Positions 1 through 4,886 of a DNA stretch of 7,924 bases are shown here, piece by piece (the first letter of the stretch is position 1; the number at the start of each line of letters is the position of its first letter). The notes below the pieces were generated by a model. That model was not told the origin of the DNA, made no database searches, and saw nothing but the letters and a program-made list of their open reading frames with translations. Source of the DNA: Proteobacteria bacterium UBA4656 (lineage in GTDB: Bacteria; Pseudomonadota; Gammaproteobacteria; Xanthomonadales; Ahniellaceae); NCBI GenBank assembly GCA_002405525.1, contig DHLY01000021.1:4823-12746 (forward strand), given 5' to 3'. Position numbers and translations under genes: made by a program.

Positions 1-1
1 C

Positions 2-64
2 CGCCCGATCGAACTCGCCGCGCGGCGCGCGCTGGCGCTGGGCGCGCTCGGCTGCCGCGCCTGA
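2..64 (+). CDS. 3' end of an unidentified gene (partial)
   Basis: A reading frame is open from the window edge to a TGA at 62-64. It encodes 20 residues ending ALGALGCRA, rich in Ala, Leu and Arg, with G/C in the third position of most codons, as in the genes downstream. The MaoC gene starts 25 bases after the stop, so this is probably the previous gene of the same operon. Clusters with MaoC, acyl-CoA dehydrogenase and CaiB genes often carry a CitE/HpcH-type lyase here, but 20 residues are too few to recognise a family. The product is unknown. Confidence 0.45.
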   Translation, partial: RPIELAARRALALGALGCRA

Positions 65-89
65 ATCCCTTCCCGCAGGACATCCCGCC

Positions 90-608
90 ATGGTGCAGAA
101 CGTCAAAGAAGTGGGTCCGCAGCGCTATCGCGAGACCTTCGGCCGCTACTTCGAGGACTTCCAGATCGGCGACGTGTACGAACACCGTCCCGGGCGCACG
201 ATCACGGAAACGGACAACACGTGGTTCACGCTGCTGACCATGAACACCCATCCGATGCACTTCGACGCCGAGTACGCGAAGGCCTCGGAGTTCGGGCGCT
301 GCATCGTCTGCTCGCCGTTCACCGTGGCGCTGATGGTGGGCATGAGCGTGACCGACGTCAGCCAGAAGGCGATCGCCAACCTCGGCTGGTCGGACATCAA
401 GCTCACCCACCCGCTGTTCGCCGGCGACACCCTGACCTGCGAATCGCAGGTGCTGGACAAGCGCGAGTCGAAGTCGCGGCCGGGCGCGGGCATCGTCACC
501 GTCAGGACCGACGGCTACAACCAGGACGGCAAGCTGGTGTGCACCTTCAACCGCACGATGCTGATCGCCAAGCGCGGGCATTCGGTGGAGGACAAGGTCA
601 ATTACTAG
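90..608 (+). CDS. MaoC family enoyl-CoA hydratase/dehydratase
   Basis: This 172-residue protein has a single hot-dog domain. It should reversibly hydrate a trans-2-enoyl-CoA (or dehydrate a 3-hydroxyacyl-CoA) in the cytoplasm, probably as a dimer. The N-terminal YFEDFQIGDVYEHRPGRTIT (residues 20-39) is typical of MaoC dehydratases. The hydratase motif lies at residues 50-59 with His54, Pro55, His57 and Asp59, followed by a segment ending SPF. The later stretch HPLFAGDTL (107-115) is the second conserved hot-dog strand. In classical (R)-hydratases an Asp lies five residues before the catalytic His; here that place is Asn52. I recall TMNTHP-type sequences from a branch of the family, so this may be a branch feature and not damage. 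A GCAGGA ribosome site ends 9 bases before the ATG. It is likely co-transcribed with the acyl-CoA dehydrogenase downstream. Family assignment is strong; substrate unknown. Confidence 0.9.
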   Translation: MVQNVKEVGPQRYRETFGRYFEDFQIGDVYEHRPGRTITETDNTWFTLLTMNTHPMHFDAEYAKASEFGRCIVCSPFTVALMVGMSVTDVSQKAIANLGWSDIKLTHPLFAGDTLTCESQVLDKRESKSRPGAGIVTVRTDGYNQDGKLVCTFNRTMLIAKRGHSVEDKVNY

Positions 609-674
609 CGGCGGGCGGAGGGTGCAATGGGCAAAGCGAGTTGCAACGTCGGGGCTTTCGCAGCGAAGGGTATA

Positions 675-766
675 GAGCCCAGGGTACAGGGCCCAGGGCC
701 CAGAAAGAGCCTGCGAGCCCGCGCGCTCCTGCTTCTGCTGGGCCCTGAGCCCTGGGCCCTGGGCTC
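675..766. repeat. Inverted pair of 7-bp tandem arrays, GGGCCCA type (unit A)
   Basis: The left arm (675-703) reads as four heptamers plus one base: GAGCCCA, GGGTACA, GGGCCCA, GGGCCCA, G. The right arm (738-766) is the mirror series CTGGGCC, CTGAGCC, CTGGGCC, CTGGGCT, C. The reverse complement of the right arm matches the left arm at 26 of 29 positions, and one of the three mismatches would be a G-U pair in RNA. The loop is 34 bases (704-737) and starts with AAAGAGCC. The unit fills most of the 194-bp gap between the MaoC and dehydrogenase genes. There is no T-run after it, so a simple intrinsic terminator is unlikely. It could be a processing or stability hairpin of the operon mRNA, or a small mobile repeat. 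No convincing gene is present in 609-802. Confidence 0.85.
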
Positions 767-802
767 CGACACGAACGACTAGGCGCCAACGAGGCAGCAC
801 GA

Positions 803-1978
803 ATGAACGCCGTAGCGAAACACCAAAACCACTGGTCCGCCGACGACGAACGCACCCTGCTCGACACCATCGACGCCTGGGTCGAGAAGTCGGTGCGGCC
901 GATCGCGCGCGAGTACGACACCGAGGACAAGTACCCGCACGAACTGGTCGAGCAGATGAAGGAACTCGGCCTGTTCGGCGCGACCATCTCGCCCGAGTAC
1001 GGCGGACTGGGGCTTTCCGCCAGCGTCTACGCGAAGATCGTCATCAAGGTGGCCTCGGTGTGGATGGCGCCCTCGGGCATCTTCAACTCGCACCTGATCA
1101 TGGCCTCGGCCATCGAGCGCTGCGGCACGCCGGCTCAGAAGGCGAAGTACCTGCCGCGCATGGCGTCGGGCGAACTGCGTGGCGGGCTGGCGCTCACCGA
1201 GCCCAATGCCGGCACCGACCTGCAGTCGATCCGCACGGTGGCGCGGCGCGACGGCGACCACTACGTGGTCGACGGCGCGAAGACCTGGATCACCAACTCG
1301 ATGTACGGCGGCGCGGTGCTGCTGCTGGTCAAGACCGACCCCGAGGCGCAGCCGCGCCACAAGGGCATGAGCATGTTCATCGCCGAGAAGGGCGAGGGCT
1401 TCATCGTCGCCAAGAAGATGAAGAAACTCGGCTACCGTTCGATCGACACCTGCGAACTCGTGTTCGACGGCTACCGCGTGCCGGCCGACTGCCTGCTCGG
1501 CGGCGAGGAAGGCCGCGGCTTCCAGCATGCGGTCGGAGGCCTCGAACTCGGCCGGATCAACATCGCCGCGCGCGGCACCGGCATCGCCGCCGGCGCACTC
1601 GGTCTTGCGGTGCGCTACGCGCAGGAGCGCAAGACCTTCGGCAAGGCGATCGCCGAGCACCAGGCCATCCAGTTGAAGCTCGGGGAGATGGCGGCCAAGG
1701 TCGAAGCGTCCAAGCTGCTCGTCGAGAGCGCGGCGCGCGCCTACGACACCGGAGCGCGCTGCGACATGGAGGCCGGCATGGCGAAGTACTTCTGCACCGA
1801 GACCGGCGTGTTCTGCGCGCAGGAAGCGATGCGGATCTTCGGCGGCTACAGCTACTCCACCGAGTACGAGATCGAGCGCTACTACCGCGACGCGATGCTG
1901 ATGTGCATCGGCGAGGGCACCAACGAGATGCAGCGCATCATCATCGCCAAGCAGCTGGTCGAGCGGAACCGCATCTAG
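803..1978 (+). CDS. Acyl-CoA dehydrogenase (FAD)
   Basis: This 391-residue flavoprotein is of normal family length and should oxidise an acyl-CoA to the trans-2-enoyl-CoA, passing electrons to electron-transfer flavoprotein. The order is: N-terminal helical domain (about 1-125); beta domain with LTEPNAGTDLQS (131-142), which contacts FAD and substrate, and KTWITN (160-165); and C-terminal helical domain with RKTFGKAIAEHQAIQ (276-290) and the FAD-contact stretch MRIFGGYSYS (343-352). Glu371 in IGEGTNEMQR is the expected catalytic base, at the position used by short- and medium-chain enzymes. The alternative isovaleryl-type position (LELGR, residue 250) is Gly. A GAGG ribosome site at 791-794 lies 8 bases before the ATG. 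Its product is a natural substrate for the MaoC hydratase next door. Chain length and branching of the substrate cannot be read from the sequence. Confidence 0.95.
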   Translation: MNAVAKHQNHWSADDERTLLDTIDAWVEKSVRPIAREYDTEDKYPHELVEQMKELGLFGATISPEYGGLGLSASVYAKIVIKVASVWMAPSGIFNSHLIMASAIERCGTPAQKAKYLPRMASGELRGGLALTEPNAGTDLQSIRTVARRDGDHYVVDGAKTWITNSMYGGAVLLLVKTDPEAQPRHKGMSMFIAEKGEGFIVAKKMKKLGYRSIDTCELVFDGYRVPADCLLGGEEGRGFQHAVGGLELGRINIAARGTGIAAGALGLAVRYAQERKTFGKAIAEHQAIQLKLGEMAAKVEASKLLVESAARAYDTGARCDMEAGMAKYFCTETGVFCAQEAMRIFGGYSYSTEYEIERYYRDAMLMCIGEGTNEMQRIIIAKQLVERNRI

Positions 1979-1980
1979 CG

Positions 1981-2003
1981 AATGGCGAATGGCGAATGGC
2001 GAA
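1981..2003. repeat. AATGGCG tandem heptamers, left arm of unit B
   Basis: Three perfect heptamers (1981-1987, 1988-1994, 1995-2001) begin two bases after the dehydrogenase stop TAG (1976-1978), followed by a degenerate copy AATAGCA. Each perfect copy contains an ATG (1982, 1989, 1996), and because the period is 7 these fall in three different reading frames. Only the one at 1996 opens the four-helix-bundle gene. Confidence 0.9.
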
Positions 2004-2373
2004 TAGCAAGCGCACTCGACTGCGACTGACGCACTACGATCTCGAAGCATGGCAGGAGGCCATGCGTCTGGCGCGCGAGGTCTATGTCCTGACGCGTGAG
2101 ATGCCGGACGGCGAGCGATGGGGATTGATCTCGCAGATGCGCAGATCGGCGGTGTCGGTGGCGTCGAACATCGCCGAGGGTGCATCGCGGGGCAAGGGCG
2201 TTGAGTTCAGGCGCTACCTGACGATTGCGAGGGGTTCGCTGATCGAGCTTGACACCCAGCTGTGGCTTGCCCGCGACCTGACGCTGTGCAAGCCATCCTC
2301 GGCAATGCTGGAGCGTATGGCTACCTGCATCAAGCTGATCAATGGATTGATGAAGTCCCGAGGCACGTCATGA
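1996..2373 (+). CDS. Four-helix-bundle protein (23S rRNA intervening-sequence protein family)
   Basis: This 125-residue protein has a basic N-terminus and is predicted to be almost all helix. Diagnostic family segments are YDLEAWQEAMRLAREVY (14-30), GLISQMRRSAVSVASNIAEG (43-62) and FRRYLTIARGSLIELDTQLW (71-90). The family includes ORFs inside 23S rRNA intervening sequences and is structurally related to Avd of diversity-generating retroelements, a pentameric barrel that binds reverse transcriptase and nucleic acid. The molecular role of stand-alone members is not known. The ATG at 1996 is the only in-frame start after the dehydrogenase stop; it lies inside the repeat array and has no clear ribosome site, so translation may depend on coupling to the dehydrogenase 17 bases upstream. 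The stop TGA overlaps the next gene's ATG (ATGA). It looks like cargo of the repeat element, not an enzyme of the pathway. Confidence 0.85.
   Translation: MANSKRTRLRLTHYDLEAWQEAMRLAREVYVLTREMPDGERWGLISQMRRSAVSVASNIAEGASRGKGVEFRRYLTIARGSLIELDTQLWLARDLTLCKPSSAMLERMATCIKLINGLMKSRGTS
2360..2363 (+). promoter_or_regulatory. Ribosome binding site that fixes the CoA-transferase start
   Basis: GAGG lies 6 bases before the ATG at 2370, inside the end of the four-helix-bundle gene. It supports a start upstream of the right repeat arm, so the repeat is translated. The only nearby in-frame alternative, TTG at 2406, has just repeat sequence in front of it and no Shine-Dalgarno match. Confidence 0.55.
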
Positions 2374-3584
2374 ACGATGGCCATTCGCCATTCGCCATTC
2401 GCCATTTGCCGCTCTCCGGCCTGCGCATCCTCGCCGTCGAGCAGTACGGCGCCGGGCCTTACGGCTCGATGCACCTCGCCGACCTCGGCGCCGAGGTGAT
2501 CAAGGTCGAATCGCCACCGGGCGGCGATGTGTCGCGCGCCACGGGCCCGCATTTCCTCGGCGACGGCGACAGCCAGTTCTTCCAGACCTTCAACCTCAAC
2601 AAGCGCTCGATCCGGATCGACCTCAAGCATCCGCGCGGCCGGGAAGCCTTCGAGCGCCTGGTCGCCACCGCGGACGCGGTGATGAACAACCTGCGCGGCG
2701 ACCAGCCGGCGAAGTTGCGCCTCGACTACGCGGCGCTGGGCGCGATCAAGCCGGCGATCGTCTGCGCGCACCTGTCGGCCTATGGGCGCGACAACGAGCG
2801 CGCGGCCTGGCCGGGCTACGACTACCTGATGCAGGCCGAGGCGGGCTTCATGTCGTTGACCGGCGAACCGCAGGGCCCGCCCGCGCGCTTCGGGCTGTCG
2901 ATGGTGGATTTCATGACCGGCGCGGTCACGGCGATGGGCCTGCTGGCGGCGATCATCGGCGCGCTGCGCACCGGCCGCGGCCGCGATGTCGACGTGTCGC
3001 TGTTCGACGTGGCCCTGCACCAGTTGTCCTATCCCGCGACCTGGTTCCTCAACGCCGGCCACGAGACCACGCGCCTGCCGCGCTCGGCGCACCCGGGCAC
3101 CGTCCCCTGCCAGCTGTATCGCACGGCCGACGGCTGGGTGATGGTGATGTGCATGCTGGACAAGTTCTGGCAGGACTTCGTGGTCGGCATCGAACGGCCC
3201 GCGCTGGCGCGTGATCCGCGCTTCGTCGACTTCGCCGCAAGGCGCGCGAACCGCGAGGCGCTGACGCCGCTGGTGGACGAGGCCCTGATGGCGCAGGCGA
3301 CGGCGCACTGGACGGCGACGTTCGCCGGCCGGATCCCCATCGCGCCGGTGTTCGACCTGCGCCAGGCCTTGCACAACCCGTACGTCGAGCGCATCGGCAT
3401 GGTGCAGGACGTCGCGCATCCCGCCGGGCCGCAGAAGCTGCTGCGCAACCCGATCAAGCTCGACGGCCGGCGGCTCGACGGACGCGCCTGCCCGCCGGTG
3501 GGCCACGACGGCGACGCGCTGCTGCGCGAGGTGGGCTACAGCGCGCCGGAGATATTGGAGTTGCGGGAGGCGGGCGCGATATGA
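2370..3584 (+). CDS. CaiB/BaiF (class III) CoA-transferase
   Basis: This 404-residue protein has the usual length for formyl-CoA-transferase relatives, which move CoA between carboxylic acids through an aspartyl-CoA thioester. The family core begins at residue 13 (LPLSGLRILAVEQ). Residues 26-46 carry the YGAGP and LADLGAEVIKVE segments, LNKRSIRIDLKHPRG lies at 76-90, and Asp180 in MVDFMTG is the expected catalytic aspartate. PGYDYLMQAEAG (148-159) has Tyr-Asp where racemases have His-Asp, which favours a true transferase. The first 12 residues, with GHSPFAIRH, are translated from the right arm of the AATGGCG element and are foreign to the family. The gene overlaps the four-helix-bundle stop by ATGA, so coupled translation is likely. 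It may activate the acid that the dehydrogenase and hydratase then process; acid and CoA donor are unknown. Confidence 0.88.
   Translation: MNDGHSPFAIRHLPLSGLRILAVEQYGAGPYGSMHLADLGAEVIKVESPPGGDVSRATGPHFLGDGDSQFFQTFNLNKRSIRIDLKHPRGREAFERLVATADAVMNNLRGDQPAKLRLDYAALGAIKPAIVCAHLSAYGRDNERAAWPGYDYLMQAEAGFMSLTGEPQGPPARFGLSMVDFMTGAVTAMGLLAAIIGALRTGRGRDVDVSLFDVALHQLSYPATWFLNAGHETTRLPRSAHPGTVPCQLYRTADGWVMVMCMLDKFWQDFVVGIERPALARDPRFVDFAARRANREALTPLVDEALMAQATAHWTATFAGRIPIAPVFDLRQALHNPYVERIGMVQDVAHPAGPQKLLRNPIKLDGRRLDGRACPPVGHDGDALLREVGYSAPEILELREAGAI
2381..2408. repeat. CCATTCG tandem heptamers, right arm of unit B (coding)
   Basis: Three perfect CCATTCG copies (2381-2387, 2388-2394, 2395-2401) are followed by CCATTTG (2402-2408). 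They lie between the CoA-transferase ATG at 2370 and its conserved core, and are read in frame as part of GHSPFAIRHLP. Because the unit is 7 bp, gain or loss of one copy would shift the frame. Confidence 0.9.
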
Positions 3585-3587
3585 GCG

Positions 3588-3684
3588 GCGAATGGCAAAT
3601 GGCGAATGGCGAATGGGAGAGCCGGACCCCACCCAAGCGGCGCGGCGCCCGCTTGCCATTCGCCATTCGCCATTCGCCATTCGC
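3588..3684. repeat. Inverted pair of AATGGCG/CGCCATT arrays without a gene (unit C)
   Basis: The left arm (3588-3617) starts four bases after the transferase stop and holds AATGGCA, AATGGCG, AATGGCG, AATGGGA. The right arm (3655-3684) holds four perfect CCATTCG copies from 3656. The arms match at 28 of 30 positions. The 37-base loop contains its own small stem (AAGCGG 3635-3640 with CCGCTT 3649-3654). The loop starts near AGAGCC (3618-3623) and ends in GCTT, features also seen in unit A. Unit C uses the same heptamer and orientation as unit B but has no ORF between the arms. With the flanks it fills the 127-bp gap 3585-3711. Confidence 0.88.
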
Positions 3685-3711
3685 TCGCATGGCGAACGCG
3701 CGGGGGCTTGC

Positions 3712-4833
3712 ATGAAGCTCCAAGGCCTCAAAGTCCTCGACCTCTCGCTGTTCCTCCCCGGCCCGCACCTCACCATGATGATGGCCGACCATGGCGCCAC
3801 GGTGCTCAAGGTCGAATCCCCCGGCGGCGAGCCGGTGCGCGAGGTGGGCCTGAAGCAGGCCGGCTTCAGCACCTGGTTCCGCAACACCCACCGCGGCAAG
3901 CGTTGCGTCGCGCTCGATCTCAAGCGGCCCGACCACCACGCGGTGCTGCTCGCGCTGGCCGACGAGGCCGACGTGTTCGTCGAAGCCTTCCGGCCCGGCG
4001 TGGCGAAGCGCCTGGGCATCGACTACGACGCGCTGTCCGCCCGCAATCCGCGGCTCGTCTATTGCTCGATCAGCGCCTTCGGGCAGGACGGGCCGAAGGC
4101 CGGCCGGCCCGCGCACGACCTCGCGATGCAGGCCGATGCCGGCGTGGTCTCGCTCAACCTCGCGCCCGACGGCACGCCGGCCCAGCCGCACATGCCGGTG
4201 GCCGACATGGCGGGCTCGCTGATGGCGCTGGCCGGCATCCTGATGGCGCTCTACCGGCGCGAACGCACCGGCCGCGGCGACTGCATCGACCTGTCGATGC
4301 AGGACGCGCTGATGGCGTGGCTGCCGAACGTGGTCGGCCCGCCGTTCGCCGAGCGGCGCGACCCGGTGGTGGCGCACGAGCGCTCCTGGGGCGGCAACGC
4401 GATGTACCGGCTGTACCGCTGCGCGGACGGTCGCTGGCTGGCGCTCGGCGGCGCCGAGCACAAGTTCGCCGATGCGCTGTTCGGCGCCCTCGGGCGACCC
4501 GACCTCGGCGTGCTCTGCCATCAGCCGCCGGGGCCCGCCCAGGATCCGGCGAAGGCCTTTCTCGCGCAGACCTTCGCGCGCGAGCCGCTCGCGCACTGGT
4601 GCGCCTTCCTCGCCCCGCTGGACGTCTGCTGGGCGCCGGTGAAGACGCTCACCGAGGCGTTGTCCGATCCCCACACGCAGGCCCGCGGCATGGTGTTCAC
4701 CGACGCGTCGGGCGGCACCCACCTCGGCATCCCGATCCGCTTCCGCGAGGAGCCCGGCCGCATCGACCCGCGCCTCGAAGGCATCGGCGAATCCACCGAC
4801 GCGATTCTCTCCACCCAGCGCTTCCCCCTGTAG
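3712..4833 (+). CDS. CaiB/BaiF family protein, alpha-methylacyl-CoA racemase-like
   Basis: This 373-residue paralogue of the preceding gene starts MKLQGLKVLDLSLFLPGPHL, the normal family N-terminus. The same frame is open back to an ATG at 3592 inside repeat unit C, but that would add a repeat-encoded 40-residue tail, so 3712 is preferred; only a G-rich stretch (3702-3706) serves as ribosome site. LADHGATVLKVESP-like residues lie at 24-37. His135-Asp136 (GRPAHDLAMQ), Asp165 (MPVADMAGS) and Glu249 (LGGAEHKF) align by motif with the racemase residues His126, Asp156 and Glu241 of the Mycobacterium tuberculosis enzyme: the His-Asp spacing is 30 in both, and Asp-Glu is 84 against 85. The role could be racemisation of a 2-methylacyl-CoA so the stereospecific dehydrogenase can use it. 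A CoA-transferase role is the alternative, since Asp165 is also the transferase nucleophile position. Confidence 0.85.
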   Translation: MKLQGLKVLDLSLFLPGPHLTMMMADHGATVLKVESPGGEPVREVGLKQAGFSTWFRNTHRGKRCVALDLKRPDHHAVLLALADEADVFVEAFRPGVAKRLGIDYDALSARNPRLVYCSISAFGQDGPKAGRPAHDLAMQADAGVVSLNLAPDGTPAQPHMPVADMAGSLMALAGILMALYRRERTGRGDCIDLSMQDALMAWLPNVVGPPFAERRDPVVAHERSWGGNAMYRLYRCADGRWLALGGAEHKFADALFGALGRPDLGVLCHQPPGPAQDPAKAFLAQTFAREPLAHWCAFLAPLDVCWAPVKTLTEALSDPHTQARGMVFTDASGGTHLGIPIRFREEPGRIDPRLEGIGESTDAILSTQRFPL

Positions 4834-4856
4834 GACCGAGCGCAGCTCGCGACCGC
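4830..4856 (+). repeat. REP-like palindrome overlapping the stop codon
   Basis: The stretch begins GTAGGACCGAG and ends GCTCGCGACCGC. A 5-bp stem, CGAGC (4837-4841) with GCTCG (4845-4849), closes a GCA loop. The GTAGGA head, short palindrome and CGCGACC tail resemble the abundant REP sequences of pseudomonads and Xanthomonadales that are linked to RAYT transposases. The TAG at 4831-4833 is also the stop codon of the racemase-like gene. There is no T-run after the stem. Only one copy is visible here, so the REP call rests on recalled consensus. Confidence 0.5.
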
Positions 4857-4886
4857 CCGCTTCGTGCTTCCGCACCGGAGGCCACC

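Larger units (their letters stand above)
1978..2409. mobile_element. IVS-like element: AATGGCG inverted arrays around a four-helix-bundle gene (unit B)
   Basis: The left arm (1978-2007) has three perfect AATGGCG copies from 1981 plus a decayed fourth. The right arm (2380-2409) has three CCATTCG copies from 2381 plus CCATTTG. The arms are complementary at 28 of 30 positions, plus one possible G-U pair, across a loop of about 370 bases that holds one small gene. Total size is about 430 bp. Elements with terminal inverted repeats around a roughly 14-kDa basic ORF of this same protein family are known as intervening sequences in 23S rRNA of Leptospira and Coxiella, where RNase III removes them. 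Here the element lies directly behind a dehydrogenase stop codon in a protein operon. Mobility is inferred from the layout; no target-site duplication was identified. Confidence 0.6.

Noticed and set aside
221..748. + strand open frame overlapping the MaoC gene in another frame
   Set aside because: Arg/Gln/Ala-rich peptide without motif; it runs into the GGGCCCA array, which has no stop codons in that frame.
675..766. Rho-independent terminator
   Set aside because: The stem is strong, but there is no T-run after it and the next gene of the apparent operon follows directly.
779..2185. Long open frame on the - strand opposite the acyl-CoA dehydrogenase
   Set aside because: High third-position GC keeps the opposite strand open. 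The peptide is His/Arg/Ala-rich with no family motif, while the + frame encodes a full dehydrogenase.
1996..2373. Diversity-generating retroelement accessory gene (Avd)
   Set aside because: The fold family is shared, but no reverse transcriptase and no template/variable repeat pair with adenine-specific changes is seen in the window.
3585..3690. CRISPR array
   Set aside because: The repeats are 7 bp, contiguous and mirrored, with no unique spacers between copies.
3592..3711. Upstream start for the racemase-like gene inside repeat unit C
   Set aside because: It would add 40 residues encoded by the repeat. The protein from 3712 already begins exactly at the conserved family N-terminus.
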